Shown: piece by piece, positions 32,846-43,725 of the stretch
How positions within the stretch are numbered: position 1 is the stretch's first letter
Layout of the letters: each line of letters starts with the position of its first letter
Notes under the pieces: model-generated
Database searches by the model: none
What the model was told of the DNA's origin: nothing
What the model saw: only the letters and a program-made list of their open reading frames with translations
Program-made: the position numbers and the translations under genes
Source: Perognathus longimembris pacificus
Taxonomy: Eukaryota > Chordata > Mammalia > Rodentia > Heteromyidae
Direction: 5' to 3'
Assembly (NCBI RefSeq): GCF_023159225.1
Contig: NC_063172.1
Coordinates: 45,079,832 to 45,143,831 of the forward strand
Length of the DNA: 64,000 bases

Positions 32846-33054
32846 TTTTTTTTTTTTTTTTTGGCCAGTCCTGGGCCTTGGACTCAGGGCCTGAGCACTG
32901 TCCCTGGCTTCTTCGCGCTCAAGGCTAGCACTCTGCCACTTGAGCCACAGCGCCGCTTCTGGCCGTTTTCTGTATATGTGGTGCAGGGGAATCGAACCTA
33001 GGGCCTCGTGTATCCGAGGCAGGCACTCTTGCCACTAGGCTATATCTCCAGCCC
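32846..33054 (-). mobile_element. IDL-Geo-type dimeric SINE, young copy
   Basis: It is a complete minus-strand copy with a long T run. The flanking repeat CAGGAAATACATCTT (32831-32845 and 33055-33069) is an exact target duplication. CpG sites survive in it (ttcgcgctc, cagcgccgc), which also argues for a recent insertion. Confidence 0.93.
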
Positions 33055-33069
33055 CAGGAAATACATCTT

Positions 33070-33976
33070 ATAGACAGAGAAGAGACTCAGAGAAGTAAGC
33101 AAGTAAGATCAGGAAAGAATTTAAATATCACTGTTTCATACCCAGTCACTGTGCACACCAACACCAAGAAATATAGTTCCAAAAGAATCTCATGTTTCCA
33201 CAAATTGCATCCTTTTCCCTGACTTCTACCTCTGAGAATAGCACCCTTTCAAACACCCAGGCTGGAAATCTTAGTACCTGGCTAAACATGCATCTCCCTC
33301 TCATTTCCTACATCCTTCATCATCATATCCTTCTTAGTATGTCTCTCAAGGCCCTCTCTCCTCTTTCCCCTCCTCCTCTTCTTCTTTGTGTCTCATATAT
33401 ATATAATATGTATGTGTGTGTGTATGTATATTCTCTAAGCAGCTGTTCACCTTAATGGTTATCTTGTCCTAATGGTCAAAGGTAGTTTATTCACCCAACC
33501 ATGTGCTTTCCCAACTTGTTCTTTCTCAGAGAAGGACAGAATTTCTCTTTCCTTATTATGGAAGCAACAGCATACAGAGTCTCTACATGGAGCCACAAGA
33601 AGATCGACTTGGCCAATCCTTAGGTTTTATTTTAGGAAGATCTGGGAAATAAGCCTGGGTAGAAAAGGCCAGATGTGAAGAACAGCTGTTAGCACAGCAA
33701 GAGAGTTTAGAATCCGCTCACATTGAGTTTCTGAGGGATGGGTCTACATAGCATCATGATGGCATACAGGATGATTTTATTATAGACATAAGAAACAGAT
33801 GTATTTTAATTATGTGCTTATTTACATGTGTTACAAAATACATTAGCACATCAATTCCATGACTTCACATTGCCAACTTTTTATAAGCAAAATAAAAAAA
33901 AAAAAAACCTTAGGTAAATGAATCGACTTAAGGAAAAGATATTAGGACATTCCTAATATAAGTGGAAACCTATAGG
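33070..33976. other. Unique sequence with a TA/TG microsatellite
   Basis: A (TA)n(TG)n tract lies at about 33394-33430. No exon or other repeat was recognised. GAAACCTATAGG at 33965-33976 is the left copy of the direct repeat around the next LTR. Confidence 0.4.
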
Positions 33977-34483
33977 GGATGGCTATACCTTTAAGACCTG
34001 GGACTGTTGGCTGCTAGCCACTCCCACCTTCTCCCCGGGTCTGGAACCAGCTCCACCTCTCCTCTGCGAGCACATGTCTCCTAATGGCACCCGCCTGAGC
34101 CAGGGAACAGTCCTTGGAGGACTGTGGTCTCCTTCTCTGGGGAAGTTCCGTGACGTCATCGTGATAGACATGCTCAACAGCCTATCGTTAGCACCTGGTC
34201 AGTCCCTCCCCCTCCCTTGTCATTACTGTTATATAAACCCCTCCCCTGAATAAACTTTTGGAAATCGGTAATCCATCAGACGGCTCCCCCGAAATCTCCA
34301 TGTCCAGTGTCTGCTCTTAAACATAAGGGGGGCTTGGGACGGGTGGTTTCCGCAACCCTAATTCATCTCAGCTTAGCCCCAACCGGGACACTCTCTGCCC
34401 TCCCACCGGCGGGGAGTCCGAGTGTCCCCCACAATTAAAGGCTTGGCATCTCCCCAAAGGAGACGTAGAAATTTAGCCCGACA
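33977..34483 (+). repeat. Solo LTR of a second ERV family, with CRE site
   Basis: It has a TATAAA box (34232-34237) and AATAAA (34249-34254) close together, a perfect cAMP-response element TGACGTCA (34151-34158), a GC-rich U5-like part, and the end CCCGACA at 34483. The 12-bp repeat GAAACCTATAGG lies on both sides (33965-33976, 34484-34495). That is longer than the 4-6 bp usual for retroviral integrases. The expected TG start is at 33980, three bases inside the repeat boundary. Confidence 0.75.
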
Positions 34484-34669
34484 GAAACCTATAGGCCCAG
34501 TGCTGTGAGAGGTACCAGAATGCTATAGGTGAGAGACTTGTTGAGCTGGAGGAGTTGAAATAACTTTCTCCTGGTGAAATGGTGGAGGTCCTGGAGAGGT
34601 CATGTCATTAACTCAATGATAAGTCAGACACTGGCTATGCACACATGCACCTGTGTGTGTATGTGGTAT

Positions 34670-34862
34670 GTAACCTTGGGGCCTCATGTTTGCAAGGTGT
34701 GCACTGTATCACTTGAGCCACATCTCCAAGCCCTTTTTGCTTTAGTTATTTTTTCAGACAGGGTCTTGTGCTTTTGCCCAGACCAGCCTCATACCAGGAA
34801 CCTCATATCTCCATATCCCAAGTAGCTAAGACTACAGGCATATGCCACCATACCCAAGCTCT
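34670..34862 (-). mobile_element. Old 7SL-like/tRNA-like dimeric SINE
   Basis: The plus strand has 'gtatcacttgagccacatctccaagccc', then 'agacagggtcttgtgc' and 'caagtagctaagactacaggcatatgccaccatac'. The 7SL-like monomer precedes an ID-like monomer on the minus strand. Confidence 0.7.
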
Positions 34863-35612
34863 TCATTTTAATTTATGTAATGTAAAAGTACTCTAGTAAC
34901 AAAAAGAAATTATTAAAAAGCAATTTTAACTCCCAAAAACAATTGAAGACAGAAAAGAAAAAAAAGAGGAGGGAATCTTGACCTTCATCACTATGGCTGG
35001 TTCCCAAAGTAGCTATTTCCTACTTTTGCTTCAGAGACCATGGAAAAATGCATCCCGGAGAAATCTCCCCAGAAGACCCTGAAGTGATCAGTCATTCTGC
35101 TCTGTCCTCCCTGTTCTGCTTCATCACACTTGAACCTTTGCCGGCTGGGATTTTTTGCTGCCTTGGCAAACATGATGGTAGTGTCAAACCTAATGTTTCC
35201 TCAATTTCGGCAGAAACGCTGAGAAGACTTTTGTGCGGGCTCTTGTCAATTATCTGGTAAAAGAGAATTTTGCTGACATTAGCAGCAAGAACTGTGTGAG
35301 GTTAGCCTCTGGGTTTTAATGAGAAGAACTGAAATGAGAGTGTTAGCTGTTTCCTATAACTCGCTAAAAATAACCTGAGTGCCTCATGCTTTATGTTCAG
35401 TGCCTGCCCATGCTAAAGATGCACAAGGGCTGGGAAAAAGCTCGTTGGGATCTGGGACTGAGGTTGTTTGTTTAGATAAATGTTACTGAGCCTAATTATT
35501 GCTCCCTCTTGCTACCTTAAGTCAGGTTTACACTTGAAGGTAATAAGGCATGTGCAAACATCAAGCTCTGTTGATTTTAACTTTTGGTTTGTCTTGTTTG
35601 TTTGGTTGTCTG
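34863..35612. other. Unique sequence, no gene recognised
   Basis: Positions 35040-35400 have a more even composition than their surroundings, without repeats. A conserved non-coding element is possible, but the sequence alone cannot show it. Confidence 0.3.
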
Positions 35613-35842
35613 TTTGGGGGCCAGTACTAGAGCTTGAACTCAGAGCCCTTAGCTTTTTCCACTCAAGTCTAGCATTCTACCATGTGAGCCACACCTCCAT
35701 TTCCAGCTTTTTGCTGGATTACTAGAGAAAAGGTTTTCAAGGTCCTTACTACCTGGGCTGGCCTCATACCTCAACCTCAGATCTTAACCAGGTGAGTAGC
35801 TAGGATTACAAGCATTGAGCCACTGGCCCCTGTTTATTTTTA
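35613..35842 (-). mobile_element. 7SL-like/tRNA-like dimeric SINE
   Basis: The plus strand reads 'gccagtactagagcttgaactcagagccc', 'catgtgagccacacctcc' and 'gtgagtagctaggattacaagcattgagccactgg'. It is diverged but complete. Confidence 0.8.
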
Positions 35843-35945
35843 GAGACAGGGTCTCAGTAGGCAACTAAACTAGCCTTGAACTCATGATCAGCCTCTCAAG
35901 TACTGGGATTGCAGGTATGTATCACCACATGTAGACCTGATTTCA
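35843..35945 (-). mobile_element. B1-like (7SL-derived) monomer
   Basis: 'agagacagggtctcagtaggcaactaaactagccttgaactcatgatc' and 'caagtactgggattgcaggtatgtatcaccacatg' match a B1-type element on the minus strand, directly beside the dimeric SINE. Confidence 0.75.
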
Positions 35946-36049
35946 ACTTGAACATTCTTCATCCCATCACTGCCACCAACTCATCCCAAGCTTCCATAAT
36001 TTCTAACCTTTCTGCCTGCTCTTTCCTACCTTGAATCTGTATTCCTCAC

Positions 36050-36575
36050 TCACCTCCAATCGCATTGTAGCCAGAACAGCCATCTTCAACACAAATCTCA
36101 AAATGTCACCTATCATTTCCATCAGCATCACCAACAATTAAAATGGTTCAATGGTTCCTGGATGCCAGTATGTTGAAGACTGAAATCCTTGACAGTGTCT
36201 ACAGGCAAGGCTCACCCTAGGGCTTCTCCACTCTTCCTTGTTCCAGCGCCAGTCCTTACTCCAGTGCCTCTGCTCACTGTACCCCAGACCTCTACAAGGA
36301 CTAGCACATGCTTTTTCCTCCTTCTTTTGTTACTCTGAGCTCAGTCCAGTGGTCACCTAATAGCCATGATGATGTCATCACCGCTCCCCAATTGGCTTCC
36401 ATGTCCCATAGACCTCTGCTCCACAGCACAGATCTCAGCTGTATTTGCATGTTTAATGATTCATTAATAGGACTACCCTTCCAAATGACATCATGAAAAC
36501 AGAATCCACATCATTGTATCCTGAGAATCCAGTACCTTGCCTGACACACATAGGGCATTTGATATTTGTGGAAGG
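36050..36575 (+). mobile_element. L2 LINE 3' fragment
   Basis: The order of words fits L2: 'agccagaacagccatcttc', 'gttcaatggttcctggatgcc', 'gaagactgaaatccttgaca', and near the end 'atcctgagaatccagtaccttgcctgacacacatagggcatttgatatttgtgg'. It is ancient and not coding. Confidence 0.6.
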
Positions 36576-36659
36576 ACAGCTTTCATCTCATGGCTTGGTG
36601 GGAACCCAGCTCCCAAACTCATTTTGCAAGAAAGAAAACTTGATGACATCTAAGTGCAT

Positions 36660-36725
36660 TTTGGACTGAGTATGTCGCTCAGTGGTAGAACACTTGGCTC
36701 TTGAACATTTTCTCCACCCCAATCT
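36660..36725 (+). mobile_element. ID-like SINE fragment
   Basis: 'ggactgagtatgtcgctcagtggtagaacacttggctc' is the A-box half of a tRNA-like SINE. The B box is not recognisable. Confidence 0.45.
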
Positions 36726-37943
36726 GGCTCCGTGAAGGCCCTCATTTCCCTCACTTCCCATCCTTATGACCTTCCCGTAGACTTTTAAATTTTATTTCAG
36801 TTAGTAAATATCTGGGTACACTACACTAGGCAAATTTTTTCCTTGAATTTCCCTGTGATTCTGGCAATACAACAGTATTATGCTTTTCAACATGAACTAG
36901 TCTGGCTTTTGTCTGATCTCCTGAGATCAGGTCATCTAAACAAACTCCACATTGCCTCTCTCAATTTCCCAATTCAAAGAGAAAACCTCAGGTATCATTT
37001 TCTTTCTTAAGTTAAAGTCTTTTAGCATTCCAATCCAGGAGAAGTCTTGAGCAGTCTTTTGTATTGTGGAGGAGATTTACGAAGAGGAAGGAAGATTTAA
37101 AGGCATCAAGGGAAGAAACTCAGTGACTTAACAGAAAGCTTTAAGAAATCCAAGGACAGAAGGACAGACAGACGATCAACAGGACCTTCAAAGCAAAGGA
37201 AGGCAAAGGAAAACTCCTGGAAAGAATGAGAAGTCCTCCTTTGCTCAGGCCTCACACACTGTGAGGACCAGTCCTTTGGTTTGGGGAAAGGGGAATCTGT
37301 CCTCCTAAGTGGACAGCCAGCACCCCACCAACCTTCCCTGAAGGAACAACCTTCATCCCCTGCTGCTCTGCAAATCCAGCCCAGCTTATGATGAAACGAG
37401 CTATTATTGGCAAGTTTGTGGATTTTATCAAGTGTTTCAAAACTATGATTACTGGACAGAAACACAGAGGTCCGACAGAAGTCCATGAACACTGGGATAT
37501 TTCTTTATCTGCCTTGCTATGGCAGCTGGACCATTTTACACATGCCAAACATTCATGGGCAGGGTCAGATTGAGGCTTCAGATGATCCCAGGAAGGAGCT
37601 ACTATTTTGGGGGCACAGGTCATGGGAAAGGCTTACGGCTTAAAGTTGGCTTCTGGGCCTATTCCAAAACTATTCCTTCTCCTTCATGCATCAGATCCAC
37701 CCACAAAGCCCATCAAATGTGAGGAAATCCTTTGAAATCTTTAAAGACCCAGATGTAACTCACCTTTCAAGCCTGCAGACAATTGTGCTTACCTTATAGA
37801 AGACAATGCTGAGCCTCTCCTGCCTCTGTGGGAAGATGAGGAAAAATGGAAATGTTGAAACCTCTCAAGACATTCTATTTGAGCCTATATTTTCAGTGTG
37901 TCATTCGCCCTGGGTTTTAGTAATCCTATACCAGGCAACGAGA
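36726..37943. other. Unique sequence, no gene recognised
   Basis: Frames of 123-128 codons overlap on the minus strand at 37106-37623. Neither carries a domain that I recognise, and the two overlap in different frames, so I do not call a gene. Confidence 0.35.
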
Positions 37944-38062
37944 GACTGAAGGAGCCAATGACACTATATGAAAGGAAATGTACTTATCACCTGTTATATG
38001 TTAAGGTAACCATGCTGTATGTCATTTCTAAAACAACAGTAAGGTAAAGTTAAAAACAAACA
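37944..38062 (+). mobile_element. L1 3' UTR tail, short
   Basis: 'gagagactgaaggagccaatgacactatatgaaaggaaatgtacttatcacctg' and 'taaccatgctgtatgtcatttc' match the L1 tails at 18.7, 49.6 and 60.3 kb, followed by an A-rich end. Confidence 0.65.
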
Positions 38063-38504
38063 AATAAAAAATGCAGCTTCAAAAATAAATGGGAAAAACT
38101 ACTTGTTACTGAACTGCCTTAGAATGCATGTGTGCTAATTTCCAAGGGGTAAAGAGCTGAGTTTTAAATTCTTCCCTTGTTAAGTAAATGAATGAGGAAG
38201 ATCATGGTCCTGTGGTCTATGGGAGTTCATGTAACTTTATCATTTCTCCTCCATTTTCTATCTATATAGAGAAATAAAACAACCCAGAGGGACATAAGGT
38301 CTTTGAGGGAACAGCAGAAAGCAATCACAGATGAAGCTCTAGTGCTAGGTCTCTACTCTTCAAACTGCAATGCATAGCAGAACCTCCTGGGAATGTGACT
38401 TGCATGTCACATGCCCAGATGTCTGCATTTTTTGTGGAAATTTCATGAGACTCCAATGAAGCCTGAGGAAACTCGATTGGATTGCCTAATGATTTCAATT
38501 GGAG
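38063..38504. other. Unique sequence with MER5-like words
   Basis: Around 38350-38440, 'ctcttcaaactgcaatgcatagcagaacctcctggg' resembles the start of MER5/hAT elements. Nothing else was recognised. Confidence 0.35.
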
Positions 38505-39248
38505 GCCCCTAAAATATCCTGTGTTTGGGGGTTTGGTTTGGACACTTGGAAGTCATTGGATCCCAAGGCTTCTGGTGTAATCAATGAATTAACCCCTTGA
38601 TAAATTCATAATGTGAACATAATTTCATAATATTAGGAGTTGGTAGAAATGACGAGGTGGAACTTAGTTGAAGGAGCTAAGTCTCGGAACATGTTCTTGA
38701 AGACTATATCACGTGCCTAGGTCCCTTCTTTGTCCTTTTCTTTTCTTCCTGGATACCACTCTTCCTGGAATACCATTTTCCATTGTACTATGTCCCTCCT
38801 CCCATGATGCTCTACTGCACCATGGCCCCAAAACAATGAAGCAGCCAACCATGAACCAAAGCCTCTAAAATCATGGACCAACACCAGGTTTTCTTCCTTC
38901 CTTCTTCAATTTCTTCCTCCTCCTCCTCTTCTTTTTTCTTCTTTCTTGTGTCAGTACTGGGGCTTGAACTCAGGGCCTGGGCATGTCCCTTACTTAGCCT
39001 TTTCTATTCAAGACTGGCACATTAGCACTTGAGTCGCAGCTCTAGTTATGGCTTTTTAGTGATTAATTGGAGGTAAGTGTCTCACAGACTTTACTGCCTT
39101 GGGATGGTTTCAAACTTTGATGCTCAGATCTCAGCCTCCTAAATAACTAGGATTATAAGAGTGAGCCACTTGCACACAGCCAAATATTTGCTTTTTAAAA
39201 CTCTCTTTAATCTTGTCACCATGATAAGAATAACTAACACAAAGTACT
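38505..39248 (+). repeat. MaLR-type LTR split by a SINE
   Basis: The LTR runs from 'ggtttggacacttggaagtcattgg' through 'accatgaaccaaagcctctaaaatcatgg' and a CT-rich tract (38880-38943). A SINE then interrupts it at about 38945-39182, and the LTR end 'aatcttgtcaccatgataagaataactaacac' follows. Confidence 0.65.
38945..39182 (-). mobile_element. 7SL-like/tRNA-like dimeric SINE inside the MaLR LTR
   Basis: The plus strand reads 'tcagtactggggcttgaactcagggcctggg', 'gcacttgagtcgcagctc' and 'gatctcagcctcctaaataactaggattataagagtgagccac'. It is a complete minus-strand copy. Confidence 0.85.
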
Positions 39249-39501
39249 AGAAACTACAGCTTTAAAAAAAGAAAAAAGATAAAGATAAAGGAGTTCAGTT
39301 GTGCCGTCATTCCTAGAAACCCCATGGTAAAAGATAAATTTCAGGTAAAGTAGAAATCTAGAGGAAATCCTGGTTATTAGAATGCTGAATTTTATTCAAA
39401 TGTCAGACAAGACCAAAATGAGCTTAGCGGTAATTGCAAATAACTGCAAAGTAGTAAATGAGCACCAAATTTTGGTGCAAGTGAAAACAAATCACACTGC
39501 C
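39249..39501. other. Unique sequence before provirus B
   Basis: No repeat was recognised. It ends in TGCC (39498-39501), the left copy of the target duplication of provirus B. Confidence 0.5.
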
Positions 39502-39838
39502 TGAAGTGCCACACTTTGAAGTCAGGCCCCATTTTACCACGTGAACCCCATTTTACCACGTGAACCCCATTTTAGAATCGAACCCTGAGCCAATCAGATT
39601 TGTACCTGTGTCCTAATCTTGCTTGCTTGAACACCTGATTGTTGTAACCTTGTTCTTTGCCTTTATAAGCCCTGTGTAATCACAGCTCGGGGCTCCCTCC
39701 TAGCCTCCGCTGTGTCAGTTGGTAGGACGAGGCCCGTGTTGCAGCTCGCTTGAATAAAGTCTTGCCTTGCTTTTGCATTTTGGAAATGTCTGAGTCTCGG
39801 TGGTCTTCTTGGTGGTGGTTTCATGACTTGGCACAACA
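39502..39838 (+). repeat. 5' LTR of provirus B
   Basis: It is TG...CA, with two tandem 19-bp U3 units, each with CACGTG (about 39529-39566), a TATA-like TTTATAAG (about 39662-39669) and AATAAA near 39753. It closely resembles the LTRs of copy A and the solo LTR at 53.9 kb. Confidence 0.93.
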
Positions 39839-39840
39839 TT

Positions 39841-39858
39841 TGGGGGCTCGTCTGGGAT
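39841..39858 (+). other. Primer binding site, tRNA-Pro type
   Basis: TGGGGGCTCGTCTGGGAT differs at one base from the classic gammaretroviral tRNA-Pro site. It starts two bases after the LTR. Confidence 0.9.
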
Positions 39859-40414
39859 GGCCCCAGAGACACCCCCCCCCCCCAAGACCCCAGACTCCAA
39901 AGGTAAGAAAATAGCGCTGTTCATTCTGTGTGTCTGTGTCTGTGATTTGTAGTTTTGATTTCTGTTTTGGCCAGCTGCCTGAATCTGAACCTGTAGGTAG
40001 TGAAGGACCGGCCGGAGTGGACATGTTCGTATCGGCCATCCTGGAGGACTTGGGGGACACCTCAAGCCCTCCACAGGGGGCTCAGGCTTCCCACTACCAC
40101 ACTGAACCTGAAGGACTGGACCAGGAGGCCCTTCTAACGGGTGCCCATCCAGTCCACTCTATATTCGGGGTTGTCTGGTCTGCTCCTACACGGGAACGGG
40201 AGAGAGAGAGCCTCAAGACTGTGTGGTCTGCCCCCTCACAGGGGAAGGAGAAACACAGTGAGACTGTGTGATCTGCCCCCTCACAGGGGCAGGAGAGACA
40301 CAGTCGAACCTGTAAGCCGCGGCTCCCTAAGTCTGTCTGTAAGTATTGTCTGGTTTTTGTGCCTGTGATTATTTTTGGGTGTTTCTTGTGCTGTGCCTGA
40401 CTGACAAACGGATG
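39859..40414 (+). other. ERV leader with splice-donor-like site
   Basis: It aligns with the leader of copy A. A poly(C) run lies at about 39872-39882. 'AAAG|GTAAGAA' near 39901 resembles a retroviral donor. The 'cccctcacaggggcaggagag' phrase is repeated. Confidence 0.6.
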
Positions 40415-40495
40415 ATGGGGAACGTTCCTTCCACTCTCCTGGACTTGACCTTAGCTCACTGGAAAGATGTACAGGTGACAGCCCACAATCAGTGA
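40415..40495 (+). pseudogene. gag: Gag matrix start, 26 codons then stop
   Basis: ATG-GGG opens a frame with the matrix-like motif LTLAHWKDVQ that stops at a TGA (40493-40495). The Met-Gly start is the myristoylation context of gammaretroviral Gag. The Leu-Thr-Leu...His-Trp-Lys-Asp-Val motif is typical of the matrix N-terminus. Everything after it in gag (capsid, nucleocapsid) is missing. It cannot form particles by itself. Confidence 0.75.
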
Positions 40496-41585
40496 GAGTG
40501 TCCGCAAAAAAAGAACTCTAGGGGGACCCCCACCCAGCCTTCTTAAGCAGAAAATTGTTTGGTGTGCTAAAATGTTTTACTAAGACTAAAAATGTTTTAC
40601 TAAAACTATCAAGCCCTGGAAAATGAGGCTGGAGAATGCTAAAATCATTTGTTAAAGGTTTTTGTCTTAAAATGTACGGCCGATGCTTATTCAGTGCACT
40701 TTACGATCTTTTGAAAATGTATGTGTGTGTGCATGTGTGAGTGTGAACATGTTCAGGACTGCAGTATGATGCAAAACTAAGTTCAAGTTTAAAGTCAAAG
40801 GGTCATCAAGTTTTGGCATTACCAAATGCTTTAAAGGTATTATTGCATTGTTTTAAAGAGGAACTAGAGTTAAAAAAGGATTCTCAGGGTTTTTTAATTA
40901 AAATAAAAAAAAATCAGAGCTAAGTGTCAGAAATTTGGATTTAAAAGGATATGTATATACTAAACTAATGGGGATAGAAGTAAACTCTCATTAACTCTAT
41001 GTATGTAGGAAGAAATGGCAAAATGGGCCAATGTTTCTCACTAATATATTGAAAACCTGAATGGATAAGTATTTCTAATTGTAATTCTTGCATTAAGGAA
41101 AAATTCAAAGGTCTTCATGCCATGCAGTAAGTGGGACTGAAGAAAAAAGAAAAAAAAAAAGAGGCTCTTTTGAAACAAGCAGCCCTTAGGCCAAGGGCGG
41201 CACCTGGTTTCAGAATGCCTGTGAGCTTCAGTTTTTCCAATGCAGATAAAAGCTAAAATGTTGTGTTAGTGTTAAAAAGGCTTTGGAAATCAAGAATACA
41301 TTTCTAGATAAGAAATTTGGAAGTAAAACTGTCCTAAATAATTATTGCAAAGTGAGAAAAGGAGAATTATGGCTACCAAAATGTTTAATTGCCATTCCAG
41401 CTTCTTTGTAGGTTTTTTGTAACAGTTTCCAGCAGGCCCACAGAGAAGCACAGGTGATTCCTACAAGTTTGTCGAGATCAAATATTGACCTTAATAAGTT
41501 CCAGGTAAGAGAGCATGCTTAAAAACTACTTCTGTGTGAACCACTTTGTTGCTTATAATTGGAGTAAAGTGGCCCCTTATAAGAC
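40496..41585 (+). other. Non-coding ERV interior of unknown origin
   Basis: It is homologous to copy A 10041-10765, with about 320 extra bases (about 40790-41107). No retroviral protein motif was seen in any frame. It sits where gag-pol should be. Confidence 0.7.
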
Positions 41586-41770
41586 TCACTGATCTGAATT
41601 TGCGGTTCGAAGCCAGCCCGGGCAAAGAAAGGTCCCTGTGAGAGACTTGTCTCTAAGCAGCCAGCAGAGCGCTGGGAACAGAGTTGTGTGGAGCTCAAAA
41701 TGGTAGGGTGCTAGCCTTGAGCTAGAGAGCTGGGGGACAGTGCTCAGGCCCTGAGTCCAAGTCCAGTGGA
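41586..41770 (+). mobile_element. SINE embedded inside provirus B
   Basis: 'gcggttcgaagccagcccgg', 'gagctcaaaatggtagggtgctagccttgagc' and 'gtgctcaggccctgagtcc' match the copy A SINE base for base over long stretches. The ERV flanks on both sides are the same. Confidence 0.88.
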
Positions 41771-42261
41771 AAGTCACTCCTTCTGGGACAAAAGTGATGG
41801 AGCATCCAGAGGCAGTAAGCCACTGCTTGGATGGCGGAGATGGTGTCAGATCCTAGAATCACTCCTGTTTGGCCTTTCAAAAGTTAATCAAAGCCGGGAA
41901 GTCCCAGAAGAATAGTTCATAAGCATGCCTTTCCAATACCCATGTCTGTCTACTGGGCAGGAACTTGCAAGTCATCTGTGATAGTGGTTAGTAAGGGTAA
42001 GTTTGTCAAATGAGAGGATAGATTAAAATCTCACCCTCCCACATTTACTCAAAGCTCTGACTGGCAGTGAGAATTTTAAGCTGATACATCTGTTTAAATC
42101 TTGTAGACCTGAGATTGTGTCCTTACTGAGATGTGTTAAAGGCCTGCAAAGGTAAGTTTTTAGGTCATCAGAGATCAGTTCCCCAGACAATCAGGAAAAT
42201 GCTTTTACAAACTAGAATGTTAAAAGGCACAAATTTGTAAACCTGAAGTCACCCATCTGGG
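41771..42261 (+). other. Non-coding ERV interior
   Basis: Up to about 42146 it matches copy A 10951-11341. The last 115 bp, starting 'caaaggtaagttttt' (a splice-donor-like word), have no counterpart in copy A. Confidence 0.6.
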
Positions 42262-42467
42262 CCGTGGTGGAACATGGGAGGTCTCCAAGCACCCAACTCA
42301 GCCGCTTTGCCTTCGCCTCAAGAAAAGAAAGTTAGACTGAATATTGTTATAATTTTCTTTTTGCCTTCTTTCCTTACTACCCTGGCTAGTGTTGATGTTA
42401 TTTTGGCAGCTCACTCCAAAGTGAGGTGACCCCCTTATTTTAGGTAGTTTTGGGCTTGCTCAGGAAT
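42262..42467 (+). repeat. 206-bp direct repeat, upstream copy
   Basis: It is nearly identical to 43647-43852, which covers the last codons of pol and the sequence after the pol stop. This copy sits upstream of the integrase, out of its normal order, so it is a duplication within the element. Confidence 0.9.
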
Positions 42468-43725
42468 TCATATTAAAAGAGAGCAAGCGTTGGCTGTCAG
42501 ATGCACGTAGACTGTGCTGAAAATCCCTTTGCCTAAATCAGCCAGACAAGTCAGACTTCCTGGGAACAGACTTCAGTAGACCTTGGGCCACGAGCTTTGC
42601 CTCCTGTGCCCCAGTATTCCCAAGAAGGCTTGGAGTGGATAAAGAAAATTTCCATGGCCCACAAAAGGAGGAAGGAAACAATGACTGGTGGAAAACTTGT
42701 GAAGGGAAACTTATCCTGCCACAAGGGCTGGGTAAGGGGATCCTTAAGAGAATCTGAGCTTCTAACATGGGAACCCGAAAAATGCAGGACTGCTCCAACA
42801 AACCAAAGTGAAAATTAGACAAGGAGATCAACTTTATTGAAGATACTGTTAAAAATTGCAAGGCCTGTCAGCTTACCAATGCCCCCAATCAACAAATTAC
42901 TAAAGGAGCTCGCCTCTGGGGGAATAGGCCAGGTGTGTATTGGGAAGTAGATTTCACCGAAATTACAAATATTTGCTAGTTTTTGTAGACACCTTTTCAG
43001 GATGGGTTGAAGCATATCCAACAAAGCATGAGACTGCGAATGTAGTAGCTAAGAAGATCCTGGAAGAAATCCTATCCAGGTATGGCTTCCCATCCACGAT
43101 TGGGTCAGACAACGGACAGGCTTTCATGTCAAAAGTAAGTCAGGGAATAGCTGCAGCACTGGGGACGGATTGGAAATTGCATTGTGCTTATAGACCCCAG
43201 AGTTCAGGACAGGTAGAGAAAATGAATCAGGCTCTAAAAGAAACCTTAACTAAACTGGCCTTAGAGACTGGCGCAGAATGGGTGTGACTCCTTCCTTTTG
43301 CTCTGCTTAGAGTAAGAAATTCTCCCTATCAGCTTGGCTTTACTCCTTTTGAAATAATGTACGGGTACCCCCCAGCCCATTATCCCTAGCCTTCAGACTG
43401 AATTGGTTGCTGATTTGGATGATGCTGAATTTTTTTGTAAACTCGGTTATTTGCAGCTCATGCACAAGAATGTGACCCCAACTTAAGGCATTATATGATT
43501 CTTCTTCTGTCCCTACCCCCCATTTATTCAGACCAGGGGATTGAAATCCTTAGAACCATGGTGGAAGAAACCCTAGACAGCATCACCATTTGGGTTCATT
43601 GCTTCCACGCCAGGCCAGCTGACCTCTTTGCCCTGGACGACAACTACCGTGGTGGAACATGGGAGGTCTCCAAGCACCCAACTCAGCCGCTTCGCCTTCG
43701 CCTCAAGAAAAGAAAGTTAGACTGA
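42468..43725 (+). pseudogene. pol: pol 3' region: degraded integrase
   Basis: Pieces of a gammaretroviral pol 3' end lie in shifting frames. There is a zinc-finger part with CKAC (about 42857-42868), then VDFTE (about 42947-42961, first catalytic Asp), and a frameshift with a small deletion. The core has GSDNG (second Asp, about 43107-43121) and the region of the third catalytic acidic residue (GQVEK, about 43208-43222). A TGA at 43285-43287 ends the core frame. A C-terminal part has WVHCFHARPAD and ends LRLKKRKLD with a stop at 43723-43725. With a frameshift and a stop it is not functional. Protease and reverse transcriptase are absent. Confidence 0.88.

Noticed and set aside
39872..39882. 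Poly(C) runs here and at 62766-62781 as functional elements
   Set aside because: Homopolymer runs in repeats vary by slippage and are prone to sequencing error. Nothing around them suggests a function.
42940..43287. A working integrase gene in provirus B
   Set aside because: The ATG is not a real start. The first catalytic region lies in another frame after a small deletion, and a stop cuts the core from the C-terminal part.
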